64,000 bases of DNA from Planctomycetaceae bacterium. Lineage in GTDB: Bacteria > Planctomycetota > Planctomycetia > Planctomycetales > Planctomycetaceae. The notes beneath the pieces are model-generated. The model had not been told where the DNA came from. It worked only from the letters and a program-made list of their open reading frames with translations, and did not search any database. The position numbers and the translations under genes are program-made. The stretch covers positions 2,356,001 to 2,420,000 of the forward strand of contig CP051247.1 in the NCBI GenBank assembly GCA_017795105.1. Direction: 5' to 3'. Of the stretch, positions 39,286 through 56,869 are shown piece after piece. Position 1 is the first letter of the stretch. Each line of letters opens with the position of its first letter.

Positions 39286-40164
39286 TCAGGCCGCTTTGGC
39301 CAGGTTTTCGTGCACGTAGTTATTGAAGCTGGCCACCGGATACAGAATCGGGCCGTAACAGGTCGCCCGATTGTCCGACATCCAGCTGGAGTCATAACGC
39401 GGCGCAATGCGATAGGCTTCGCCTTCGCTGCGTTTCATCGACTGGCTGCCGAACAGTTCGTGTCCCTGCGGCGGCTGACTCAACTCGAGTGAACCGGGAT
39501 CGCGTCCCAGAAAACCGAGAATCCGAGACATCTCTTTCTCGAACTGAAAGACGAGCCGCTCGTGAGAGACGATGCAGAACTTGACCGGACCGTTGGTCAG
39601 CGTTCGCACGGCTCGGCGGTTATTCACCATCCAGCGATATGCATCGGCCAGATAGCTGTGATAGCCCGGCGGGTACTTCCCGGTGGCATAGCGGACTTTC
39701 TTCCACTTCTGCATCGAGTAGCACCAGGCGCGGAAATCGCGAATCAGCAGAATGACGCGAACGTCTTCGGCGTTGACCAGCCCGTTATCGACATAGTTAC
39801 GAAGATGCCCGCCGGCGACCTTCGAAGAATCGATGAGGACCTGCCCGGGGTAGAAGGCCTCGAATTGTCCCATCATTTCCCGATAACAATCGGCCAGCGG
39901 CTGGCCTTGAATCCGGTTGAGCAGCGGGCTCCAGAATTCACACGTGTCTCGCGGCTCTCCGCAGGAACAGGGCGTTTTGTCGTGCGTGCGGGTATTGCCC
40001 GCGACGCGGCGTGCCTGATCGTACGGGTCGTCCCGCTGAAGCGACGCGTTCTTGAGAACGCGTTCGACCTCGCCGAGACTGGCCATGCCCGCCTGGGCGG
40101 CCAGAACCTGTTGAAGAAACGTGGAACCGCTGCGCGACAGCGACTGAATATAGATGAGCTTCAT
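39286..40164 (-). CDS. Sulfotransferase
   Basis: 292 residues from ATG 40164 with CAGGAG upstream. PAPS 5-prime phosphosulfate-binding loop IQSLSRSGSTFLQQVL (residues about 4-19) and the 3-prime phosphate-binding region VLIDSSKVAGGHLRNYV ... ILLIRDFRAW (RDxRA). It would transfer sulfate from PAPS to a hydroxyl. Within a Wzx/Wzy cluster the acceptor is most likely a sugar of the polysaccharide, giving a sulfated glycan. CxCG-type stretch TPCSCGEPRDTCEFW is unusual for the family and may bind a metal. Confidence 0.82.
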   Translation of the reverse strand: MKLIYIQSLSRSGSTFLQQVLAAQAGMASLGEVERVLKNASLQRDDPYDQARRVAGNTRTHDKTPCSCGEPRDTCEFWSPLLNRIQGQPLADCYREMMGQFEAFYPGQVLIDSSKVAGGHLRNYVDNGLVNAEDVRVILLIRDFRAWCYSMQKWKKVRYATGKYPPGYHSYLADAYRWMVNNRRAVRTLTNGPVKFCIVSHERLVFQFEKEMSRILGFLGRDPGSLELSQPPQGHELFGSQSMKRSEGEAYRIAPRYDSSWMSDNRATCYGPILYPVASFNNYVHENLAKAA

Positions 40165-40233
40165 GCTCTTCGTACTCCTGAAGGAGAGGTATCCATACCA
40201 CACCCTGCTCAGATCATCCGGATCGAAGCAGTC

Positions 40234-41553
40234 TCAGGCTTTGTAAATCTTCTCGCGTTCGCCACCGACATTTACCGTCGCGTTGCGGGTATCGAGCACC
40301 ATGCGGGCGTTCTTCACGATGAACTCGTAATCGTAAGCCGAGTGATCGGTCGCGATCAGCACGCAGTCCTGCTCCTTCAGAGATTCCGGAGTCAGTTCCA
40401 GGCTTTCCATTTCCGGAAGATCGTGATGACGCATCTTCGGCAGCTTTGGCACGTGCGGATCGTTGTAGGACAGATCGGCTCCGCGACGGAGCAGTTCTTC
40501 CATCAGCACGAACGATGGGCTTTCGCGGGGATCGTCGACGTCCTTCTTGTAGGCGACGCCGAGAAGGAGAATCTTGCTTCCCTTAATCGGCTTGCCGTTT
40601 TCGTTGAGGAACTCGGCCAGGCGAGTGATCACATACTCCGGCATGCGGGAGTTGACTTCCCCGGCCAGTTCGATGAATCGCGTGGTCAGCCCCTGCTTGC
40701 GAGCCAGCCAGGTCAAATAGAACGGGTCGATCGGAATGCAGTGTCCACCGAGACCGGGTCCAGGGTAGAAGGCCTGGAAACCGAACGGCTTCGTCTTGGC
40801 GGCGTTGATGACTTCCCAGACATCGATGCCCATCCGGTCGAACAGCGTCTTGAGTTCGTTGACCAGAGCAATGTTCACAGCTCGGTAGGTGTTCTCGAGA
40901 ATCTTGCAGGCTTCGGCCACTTCGCAGCTCGAAACCGGAACCACTTTCACGATGGCCTGCGAATACAGTGTCGTCGCTAGGTCGAGGCTGGTCGGATCGT
41001 AGCCGCCGACCACCTTGGGAATTCCGGCTGCGGTGAAGTCGGGGTTGCCCGGATCTTCCCGCTCGGGGCTGTAAGCCAGATAGAAGTCTTCGCCGGCCTT
41101 GAGTCCGGTCTTTTCCAGAATCGGCAGCATCACGTCCCGGGTCGTCGTCGGATACGTGGTGCTTTCCAGAATGATCAGCTGGCCTTTCCGCAGACTCTTG
41201 GCGATCGCTTCGGTGGTCTGTTCGACATAGGCCAGATCCGGGTCGCGGCTGTCGCTCAGCGGAGTCGGCACGCAGATCAGCAGGACATCGGCTTCGGCCA
41301 TGCGGGACGAATCAGCCGTTGCTTCGAAACGACCCGACTCGCGCCACTGGGTCACTTCTTTACTGTTGATGTGCTTGATGTAACTCTTACCAGCGTTGAG
41401 AGCATCGACCTTCGACGGATCGACGTCGAAGCCGAGAGCGCTGAAGCCCTTGTTAAAGAATGCACTGATCAGGGGGAGGCCGACATAGCCCAGTCCAATG
41501 ACTCCGATAATGGACTTCTTGTCTTCAATCTTCTGCTTGAGCTCCGCGTGCAT
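40234..41553 (-). CDS. Nucleotide-sugar 6-dehydrogenase (UDP-GlcNAc/UDP-ManNAc type)
   Basis: 439 residues from ATG 41553 (AGG six bases upstream); further in-frame starts reach 41604. NAD-binding GVIGLGYVGLPL (about 17-28), PTPLSDSRDPDLAYV, ESTTYPTTTRDVM, YSPEREDPGN and the catalytic C272 in GLGGHCIPIDP. It oxidises the C6 hydroxyl of a UDP-sugar to a uronic acid. The STTYP and DPGN motifs put it with WbpA/WecC-type rather than UDP-glucose dehydrogenases. First gene of the minus-strand cluster, providing an acidic sugar. Confidence 0.87.
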   Translation of the reverse strand: MHAELKQKIEDKKSIIGVIGLGYVGLPLISAFFNKGFSALGFDVDPSKVDALNAGKSYIKHINSKEVTQWRESGRFEATADSSRMAEADVLLICVPTPLSDSRDPDLAYVEQTTEAIAKSLRKGQLIILESTTYPTTTRDVMLPILEKTGLKAGEDFYLAYSPEREDPGNPDFTAAGIPKVVGGYDPTSLDLATTLYSQAIVKVVPVSSCEVAEACKILENTYRAVNIALVNELKTLFDRMGIDVWEVINAAKTKPFGFQAFYPGPGLGGHCIPIDPFYLTWLARKQGLTTRFIELAGEVNSRMPEYVITRLAEFLNENGKPIKGSKILLLGVAYKKDVDDPRESPSFVLMEELLRRGADLSYNDPHVPKLPKMRHHDLPEMESLELTPESLKEQDCVLIATDHSAYDYEFIVKNARMVLDTRNATVNVGGEREKIYKA

Positions 41554-41771
41554 CGTCCTGACCTGTACTGTAAGTGCTGTTCCTGAACCGGATTCCGCCA
41601 TCACAAAAGGCGGAGAAAAACACCTGTCTTTTCACCTCTGAAGCGGGCCGCCATCCGGGCGTACGTCCGCTACTTTCCCTGAGGGCGGCGAATCGTATCA
41701 ATGGCTCATTTTCGAGGCAATACGGAATTACCCCAGTCTATCTAATCACCATCGTCACTCTCGACGTCGGT

Positions 41772-42977
41772 TCACTGGGCTGGGTTCTCGTACCAGATCA
41801 CCCCCAGATTATCGCGTTCCTCGCAGGTGATCAGATCCAGATCGCCATCCTGATCCAGATCGATCAGCTCGATCAGGTCATACTTCACCCCCTGCTCCGT
41901 TCCTGAGATTTCATGGAAACTGAACATTGCCGGTTCCGCGATCGGCTCCTCGGGGATCTGTCCGGACATCCAGAAGACGCCATGCTTCTTCTCGGCATGC
42001 TCACAACTGGCCACCATATCGAGCCGCCCGTCGAGATCGAGATCGGCCAGCTTCGCACACTTCGCGGTCCCCGTATTCTCGGGAAACGCAATGCGAACCG
42101 TCTCGAAGACCGGCTGTGACTCTTTCAGACCTCGATTCACATAGATCTCGAACGACCCTCCTTTGATCGGGCAGACGAAATCGACACGGCCATCCGCGTT
42201 CGCATCGGCTGCGGAAAGGAACATCACTTCCGAGCCCTGTCCGCCGATTACTCCTTCCGTCCAGTTCGCCGGGTCGGAGCCATCACCCGGGTTGAGTCGA
42301 AACCAGCAGGCCCGGCGGGCTTCTTTACGATCGGAATAGACCAGATCGAGATCCCCGTCCCCGTCGACATCAACCTGCAGCAGCGACATGATCCAGCCAG
42401 CTGGGCCGATCGGATGCCAGCGGGCCTTCGCAGGATCGTCTGTGGAAACGTCGTACCAGCCGATCTGGCCGTGGGGGTTCTTCGAGCCGCAGAATAACTC
42501 GGAAGCTGCATCGCCGTCGAAATTCACCGCGATACCGAACATCCAGCGGGTTTTGTCGTGCGAATCGGTTAGCAGCTGCGTTTTCCAGCCACTGCGATGC
42601 GGAATTCGTTTAGGATCGGTCGGGGCCAGATGCAGATAAATCGCCTGCTCTTTTCCTTCACAGCAGCTGACGATATCGAGCTGGCCATCGCCGTTCACAT
42701 CCGCGAAGAACGCATCTTCCGGCGATTTAACCTGCCCGACGGTGACCGATTGCCACGGCTCGCGAATCCGGTGAGCCGGCGGCTGCAGGCAGAGACCGAT
42801 GCGGCCTCCTTCTTCCCAGCCGGTCGCAATGTCGAGTCGTCCGTCGCCATTGATGTCGGCCAGTTTGACGCCATCGGCTCCCCGGGACGAATTGTCGATG
42901 ACATGCATCTGCCACGGCTCGGCCGAGACCGACGTCGCCCACGTCAGCAGCATCACTACGACAGCATTCCGCACCAT
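41772..42977 (-). CDS. Secreted FG-GAP/VCBS-repeat protein
   Basis: 401 residues from ATG 42977 (GAGGAG about 9 bases upstream); the frame stays open far upstream but without protein character. Signal peptide (AVVVMLLTWATSVSA). At least seven FG-GAP-like blocks with Ca-binding D-x-N/D-x-D-G: DINGDGRLDIATGW, DVNGDGQLDIVSCC, DVDGDGDLDLVYSD, DANADGRVDFVCPI, DLDLDGRLDMVASC and DLDQDGDLDLITCE. This is an extracellular beta-propeller common in planctomycetes; its ligand is unknown. Divergent from the Tat-exported protein next door. Confidence 0.85.
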   Translation of the reverse strand: MVRNAVVVMLLTWATSVSAEPWQMHVIDNSSRGADGVKLADINGDGRLDIATGWEEGGRIGLCLQPPAHRIREPWQSVTVGQVKSPEDAFFADVNGDGQLDIVSCCEGKEQAIYLHLAPTDPKRIPHRSGWKTQLLTDSHDKTRWMFGIAVNFDGDAASELFCGSKNPHGQIGWYDVSTDDPAKARWHPIGPAGWIMSLLQVDVDGDGDLDLVYSDRKEARRACWFRLNPGDGSDPANWTEGVIGGQGSEVMFLSAADANADGRVDFVCPIKGGSFEIYVNRGLKESQPVFETVRIAFPENTGTAKCAKLADLDLDGRLDMVASCEHAEKKHGVFWMSGQIPEEPIAEPAMFSFHEISGTEQGVKYDLIELIDLDQDGDLDLITCEERDNLGVIWYENPAQ

Positions 42978-43142
42978 GCCCGTCTGCTCCTCGCGATTCG
43001 AGAACTGAAGCCGACGCATCATCGCAGATTGATGGATCATCGCCAATCCCGATCCCCTTCCGTCTCCCCTGCTTGGAACCAGTCTTCGTTTATGGGTATC
43101 ATCAGCCGGAACGAATCGACACCCGAGATCCCGGACCCCGCC

Positions 43143-44426
43143 ATGACACAACGCATCACTCGACGTTCCGCACTCAAGGGCCTGGCCGCTGCTTCCGTGC
43201 TTCCTTTGCTTCCCGGCCCCCTCAAGGCAGCAGAGGAAGCTCTGCCGCCGGTTCGCACCATCACCCGCGGACCGAAGCACCACTGGTTCGGCTACTACGA
43301 CAAGCTTGAGTTCGATCCCACGAACCGGTACGTCCTTTCCAATGAAGTCGATTTTGAACACCGCACGCCGACCGCCGAAGACCGGATCAACGTCGGCATG
43401 GTCGACACACAGGACGGCGACCGCTGGATTCCACTGGGGAAAAGCGATTCCTGGGGCTGGCAGCAGGGCTGCATGCTGCAGTGGCGTCCCGGCTCGAAAA
43501 GCGAAGTCGTCTGGAATGACCGGGAGGGAGATCAGCACGTCTGCCGCGTGAAGGATGTTGTCACTGGGAAAACGCGAACTCTGCCCCGTCCGATTTACAC
43601 GCTCAGCCCCGATGGCAAGTCGGCCATCACGGCGGATTTCTCGCGGATCCAGCGGATGCGTCCCGGATACGGCTACGTCGGACTGCAGGATCCGTGTCAC
43701 ACCGAACGGGCACCCGAGAATTCCGGCGTCTGGAAGATGAACATGGACACCGGCGAATCCGAGCTGATTTTCTCGCTCGCCGATGCCGCGAAGATTCCCT
43801 TCCAGGGCAAGTCGCTCAAAGACAAATGGAACTACTTCAACCACCTGCTCATCAGCCCGGACAGCTCACGGTTCATCGTGCTCCACCGCTGGCGGGACAG
43901 TACGGGCGACGGTCCGGACGCCGAGCCGACCGGACGCTTCATCACCCGCATGTTCACCGTGGCGATGGACGGCTCCGAACGCTACATCCTCGATCCTTCG
44001 GGACACACCTCCCACTTCATCTGGCGCGATCCCGAGCACATCTGTGCCTGGACGCAGCCTGAAGGGAAACCGGCAAAGTTCTATCTCTTCCGCGATCAGA
44101 CCGACGAAGTCGAAGTCGTCGCCCCGGAAAAGATGCCGGTCAACGGACATAACACCTACCTGCCAATCGCCGACAACGAGTGGATTCTGAACGACACCTA
44201 CCCGGACCGGAAAACCCGCGAGCAGACGCCGTATCTGTACCACGTTCCGACCGGTAAGCGGGTCAATCTCGGCCACTTCTACCTGCCGCCCGAATACACC
44301 GGCGAATGGCGGTGCGATCTGCATCCCCGTTCCAGCAACGACGGCCGCACCATCGCCATCGACTCCCCCCACGCCGGCGGCGGCCGCCAGGTGCATTTGA
44401 TCGATGTGAGCGACATCGTCGGATGA
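43143..44426 (+). CDS. Tat-exported beta-propeller protein (oligogalacturonate-lyase-like)
   Basis: 427 residues from ATG 43143; ATG 43092 is an alternative. N-terminal twin-arginine signal TRRSALKGLAAASVLPLLPGPLKAA. The rest is a repeated WD/TolB-like propeller with HHWFGYYDKLEFDPTNRYVL and RIxVGMVDTQDG, NYFNHLLISPDSSRFIVLHRW, GHTSHFIWRDPEH, GHNTYLPIADNEWILNDTYPD, as in the oligogalacturonate lyase (PL22) family. Folded before export, so a cofactor or metal is likely. Whether it cleaves pectin-like sugars cannot be told; PL22 metal His residues may correspond to the HxH-like positions above. Confidence 0.72.
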   Translation: MTQRITRRSALKGLAAASVLPLLPGPLKAAEEALPPVRTITRGPKHHWFGYYDKLEFDPTNRYVLSNEVDFEHRTPTAEDRINVGMVDTQDGDRWIPLGKSDSWGWQQGCMLQWRPGSKSEVVWNDREGDQHVCRVKDVVTGKTRTLPRPIYTLSPDGKSAITADFSRIQRMRPGYGYVGLQDPCHTERAPENSGVWKMNMDTGESELIFSLADAAKIPFQGKSLKDKWNYFNHLLISPDSSRFIVLHRWRDSTGDGPDAEPTGRFITRMFTVAMDGSERYILDPSGHTSHFIWRDPEHICAWTQPEGKPAKFYLFRDQTDEVEVVAPEKMPVNGHNTYLPIADNEWILNDTYPDRKTREQTPYLYHVPTGKRVNLGHFYLPPEYTGEWRCDLHPRSSNDGRTIAIDSPHAGGGRQVHLIDVSDIVG

Positions 44427-44438
44427 CGCCCGTAGCCC

Positions 44439-44507
44439 GTAGGGTGCGTCTTGACGCACCACAAACGGCATGAATCTCCATAAAAGGTGCGTCAAGACGC
44501 ACCCTAC
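44439..44507. repeat. Inverted pair of GTAG-foot palindromes, family G (BIME-like)
   Basis: Unit 1 (44439-44460): GTAG then GGTGCGTC-TT-GACGCACC. Unit 2 (44486-44507): exact reverse complement. 25 unique bases between. A single copy of the same unit lies at 56676-56697. Confidence 0.85.
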
Positions 44508-44529
44508 AGCACTGCTCTGAAAGACCCCC

Positions 44530-45333
44530 ATGAAAAAGAACCCCGTCAAGCAGGCCCTTCGCGAGGGCAAACCGCAGGTTGGCACCTGGCTGTCGCTGGA
44601 AAGCGTTTTCGCAACCCGTTTTATGGCCCGAGTCGGTTTCCCGTGGCTGACTGTCGACATCGAGCATTCTCCCGTTGACTGGGAGACGGCTGCCCTGATG
44701 TTCGGGGCCATCGCCGATGCGGGCTGCGTGCCGCTCGCTCGGGTGCCGCGAGGCGATCATGATCTCATCAAGCGGGTCCTCGATGCTGGGGCGATGGGCA
44801 TTGTGGTGCCGATGGTTAACACCGTCGAAGAAGCCAAGGCGGCGATCGCGGCAGCCAAGTATCCGCCCGTCGGCAACCGCTCGGTCGGGGGAGCCATTCA
44901 TGCATTGAACTTCGACGCAGCCGCCGGGGATTACTACAAGCACGCTAACGACGAGATCCTCGTCGTGCTGCAGACCGAGTCGCCAGAGGGCGTCGAAAAC
45001 GCCGAGGAAATCTATTCCCTGCCGGGCGTGGATGCCATTTTCGTCGGCCCCAATGACCTTAAATTCCAGATGCGAAACCACACCTCCGACGGCAGCGATC
45101 CGACCCCCGAAGAGTTCGAAGCGATGCTTCAGCGGATTCTCGCCGCCGGCAAGAAAACCGGCACCCCGGTCGGCCTGCATGTGCTGACGACCGAGGACAC
45201 GAAACGCCGCATCGACGAAGGCTGGCAGTTCATTGCCTTGGCCAGTGAACTGAAAATGATGGTCAACGAAGCGAGCCGCGTCGTGAAAGAACTCGGCCTG
45301 GCTTCCGACAAGGGCGACCTCGCCAAGTATTGA
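44530..45333 (+). CDS. HpcH/HpaI-family aldolase
   Basis: 267 residues. Class II metal aldolase of the HpaI type: GTWLSLESVFATRFMARVGFPWLTVDIEHSP (Glu-His catalytic pair), LARVPRGD (Arg), VLQTESPEGV (metal Glu), FVGPNDLKFQ (metal Asp). It splits or forms 2-keto-3-deoxy-type acids to pyruvate plus an aldehyde. Residues are all present. Substrate by context could be a sugar acid from uronic acids; that is inference. Cytoplasmic, monocistronic between a repeat pair and a repeat-filled gap. Confidence 0.87.
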   Translation: MKKNPVKQALREGKPQVGTWLSLESVFATRFMARVGFPWLTVDIEHSPVDWETAALMFGAIADAGCVPLARVPRGDHDLIKRVLDAGAMGIVVPMVNTVEEAKAAIAAAKYPPVGNRSVGGAIHALNFDAAAGDYYKHANDEILVVLQTESPEGVENAEEIYSLPGVDAIFVGPNDLKFQMRNHTSDGSDPTPEEFEAMLQRILAAGKKTGTPVGLHVLTTEDTKRRIDEGWQFIALASELKMMVNEASRVVKELGLASDKGDLAKY

Positions 45334-45352
45334 TCCCTCTCCTCGAGGGTGC

Positions 45353-45376
45353 CATGCCCACGCGAGCGTGGGCATG
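45353..45376. repeat. Family C palindrome, copy 1
   Basis: CATGCCCACG-CGAG-CGTGGGCATG, a perfect 10-bp stem with 4-base loop. Copies at 45671-45694 (loop CAAG) and 63622-63645 (two changed bases). Confidence 0.75.
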
Positions 45377-45399
45377 CTCAAGAACGACGCCCCTCGCCA

Positions 45400-45429
45400 G
45401 TAGGCTGGGATCGCGAAGCGTATCCCAGC
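45400..45429 (+). repeat. GTAG-foot palindrome, family A, copy 4
   Basis: Plus-strand orientation: GTAG (45400-45403) then GCTGGGATC and TATCCCAGC arms; one base differs from the other three copies. Followed by AAATGCG. Confidence 0.75.
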
Positions 45430-45670
45430 AAATGCGTGTTCCCTGCTCAGTTACCGCTGCGCCCGCCCCATTGGGCCAACCTAAGAGGGTCACCCGAATC
45501 AACCGTGGGTGGCCCGTCCGTCACGGGCGGGTGACGAAGTCACAGGAGGCCGCACCATGAGCGAGGCCTCTTGGAGGGTCTGGCGATTCCAGTTCATTAC
45601 GCAGATGGTGCTGCCCCCTGTGACTTCCGCACCCGGGCCGAGAGATGCTCAACTTCAACGTCGATGACAG

Positions 45671-45694
45671 CATGCCCACGCAAGCGTGGGCATG
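45671..45694. repeat. Family C palindrome, copy 2
   Basis: CATGCCCACG-CAAG-CGTGGGCATG, same 10-bp stem as copy 1. Confidence 0.75.
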
Positions 45695-45739
45695 GCACCC
45701 GGCGCGGGGATTCGACGTCTGATCGGAACAAAGAACTCT

Positions 45740-45786
45740 GAAGACAAGCCTCTTGTTGCGTTGCAACACAGAGATGAATCTCTGTG
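45740..45786 (-). repeat. Family B repeat, inverted copy
   Basis: On the minus strand: CACAGAGAT-TC-ATCTCTGTG (45767-45786), TTGCAACGCAA, then AGAGGCTTGTCTTC, as in the 62.6 and 63.3 kb copies. Confidence 0.7.
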
Positions 45787-45872
45787 CCAACCCGTGATTT
45801 GGAGCTTTCCGGGATTGTGGCCGGTTGCGGGCCGAGGCTGGACGGTTTTTCCTGGCCGTCTACAATGCGGGC

Positions 45873-49166
<3,294 letters not shown>

Positions 49167-49308
49167 GGTGCCCACTATAAACCCAGCCCCTCCTAGAGAC
49201 TGGTGCTTACAAACGGCGGATTTTCTCTGTCGGATGAGTCTCACGAGCCCCGTCCCAGGGGCAGCGGCACTGGTCGAATCTTAATCCTCTCCGCGAAACA
49301 GTTCAGTT

Positions 49309-50610
<1,302 letters not shown>

Positions 50611-51119
50611 CCGGCCGAGACGATCCGGTCTGTCAGACTGGAGAAGTTGAACCGCTGCCGCCCCTCGGATTTTCGGACGACCGAATCAATTTGTTAACTT
50701 TCTCTCATCTTCGTGAAAACAGGTCAATCTTGAGCCGCGTTTGGATCGATAAGAGAGATAACCCAATCGACTCACCTTTCCCACCGACGATTCCCGTCGA
50801 AATGTCGCCTTCCTACACGACCTCCCTTCGAGTGACACCGCCCGTTTGCGGCGATTTCATTTTGTAAAAACTCCAAGACAGCGATCAGTTTAGCGTACGT
50901 TCAAGGCCACCTTGACCGCGATTGAACCGATCGGATACACCCCCCGCGACACCTGTCGCACCATTCACTTCCCCGTGCCTGACGAAGCGATTCTTCTCGG
51001 AATCTCAACGTCAGTCATTCTGACTGTTTCAGCAGTGGGATGATTCCATCCTGAGCCCATTTCAAGACACACGGCGACTGCTCTCACCCCCATCGACCCC
51101 ACTTCGCAAGAAGATCATC
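50611..51119. other. 509-base gap before the secretin gene, no feature seen
   Basis: No repeat of this window, no supported frame and no clear terminator. It must contain the secretin promoter and a long leader, but I could not point to convincing -35/-10 hexamers. Confidence 0.35.
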
Positions 51120-55607
<4,488 letters not shown>

Positions 55608-55646
55608 CGCCGAGTCAATCACCTGAGCGAAACTTTCAGGGTCGGG

Positions 55647-55690
<44 letters not shown>

Positions 55691-55699
55691 TGCAAAGTG

Positions 55700-55739
55700 A
55701 AAAGCGGTGGCCGGGTATTGCATCCCGGCCACCGCTTTT
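55700..55739. terminator. Second, 16-bp perfect hairpin after the secretin gene
   Basis: AAAAGCGGTGGCCGGG (55700-55715) pairs perfectly with CCCGGCCACCGCTTTT (55724-55739), loop TATTGCAT. Flanking A and T runs are part of the stem, so it could terminate from either strand, and backs up the terminator 10 bases before it. Confidence 0.65.
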
Positions 55740-55952
55740 CCATTGTCCCAGCACAATACGATTCGCATCCTAACCCGAAACGTAAGTGAGGGCCGGTTGT
55801 ACAATCGACGTCGATTTCCGTCGCTGACAGGAACTGCTACGCACCGAACTCGACAACCGGGCAACGAAAGCGAATCGAGATTCCTCTTCAGGCCGTCAAG
55901 AACCATCGTGACGGCTATTCCTAGAAACAGGTCTTGCCAAAAGGGAGCCCGC

Positions 55953-56624
55953 GTGTTTCGACGCATCCTCAATCTATTCCGCCCACTCGAACCGAAACCG
56001 CGTCGCTTCGTACCTTCATCACCGGACGTACCCGATCTCTGGCCGACCAGCGGCACAACACCACGATTGGATATTCTTGATCAGGCCTCGACCCCTGCAC
56101 TGATTTCGCTGTGTGAGGACTATTGGAATAGTTATCTTTGCACCAACGACGACGAGCCAGTTATTCGTGACTCACAAGTGCATCGACACGCATTGGAGAT
56201 CATTTCCAAACGCGGGAATGAAGGATTGGCCTGGGCCCGTGAGAGCCTGTCTCATGCTGGCTATGATGCACGCGAAGATTCGGCCTGGCTGATCAGTCGA
56301 TTGGCTGAAAACGACAGGCTCGGCGACGACAAAGAGGCGATCGCCTCCGAATTGGTGACACTGGCAGTCACACCGCCACAAGATGATACAAAGGAGGCCG
56401 AAGCGGCGACTGTGGCGCTGCGTGCTTTGTCAGTTATTGGTGGGCCAGCAACTCTAGCAGCCGTGCGACAGATCCTTACTTCGAGTGACTGGGATGATGA
56501 TGACAATCAGTGGGAATGTGCAGGGATTCTTGCCGAGCTGACAAATGAATCTTTCATGGAGACAGAGGATCCGGTGGCGGCCGCCAAGGCGTGGCTGGAC
56601 GCAAACCCAGACAATCAGGCCTAA
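55953..56624 (+). CDS. HEAT-repeat-like protein of unknown function
   Basis: 223 residues from GTG 55953, with AAGGGAG at 55941-55947; the open frame extends upstream but the residues there look random. Helical, with pieces like ALEIISKRGNEGLAWARESL, DSAWLISRLAEND and AATVALRALSVIGGPATLAAVRQIL that fit short HEAT/PBS repeats. Cytoplasmic, acidic. Unknown role; lies in a small accessory stretch with two other single genes. Confidence 0.6.
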   Translation: MFRRILNLFRPLEPKPRRFVPSSPDVPDLWPTSGTTPRLDILDQASTPALISLCEDYWNSYLCTNDDEPVIRDSQVHRHALEIISKRGNEGLAWARESLSHAGYDAREDSAWLISRLAENDRLGDDKEAIASELVTLAVTPPQDDTKEAEAATVALRALSVIGGPATLAAVRQILTSSDWDDDDNQWECAGILAELTNESFMETEDPVAAAKAWLDANPDNQA

Positions 56625-56675
56625 CAATGCGATGGAGATCACGCTCCTTATCCCTCCCCGTTCGACGCAGTAACA

Positions 56676-56697
56676 GTAGGGTGCGTCTTGACGCACC
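56676..56697 (+). repeat. GTAG-foot palindrome, family G, single copy
   Basis: GTAG followed by GGTGCGTC-TT-GACGCACC, identical to the pair at 44439-44507. Starts 52 bases after the HEAT-like gene. Confidence 0.85.
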
Positions 56698-56869
56698 GGG
56701 TCGGCATCCACAGGCAATGTCAGGACCATCCAAGGACACACATGCACACATCACTCAGATAAAGTGCATGTGCAACCGAGACCCCGCGAAAGAAGCAATC
56801 GAAGCGTAGAATTGGTTACATTACAAACGGCACGCCGCACTTCAGTGCAATCGCAAGGAAATGCGAATC

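Larger units (their letters stand above)
45334..45872. other. 539-base repeat cluster upstream of mfd
   Basis: No gene. It is built from family C copies (45353-45376 and 45671-45694), family A copy 4 (45400-45429), a D-type module (45507-45556, GTCCGTCACGGGCGGGTGAC and GAAGTCACAGGAGG), a partial reversed D-like stretch (about 45608-45635) and an inverted family B copy (45740-45786). Confidence 0.65.

Noticed and set aside
42978..43844. N-terminal extension of the FG-GAP protein to 43844
   Set aside because: It would run antisense through the Tat-exported protein gene, and the ATG at 42977 has both a ribosome site and a signal peptide.
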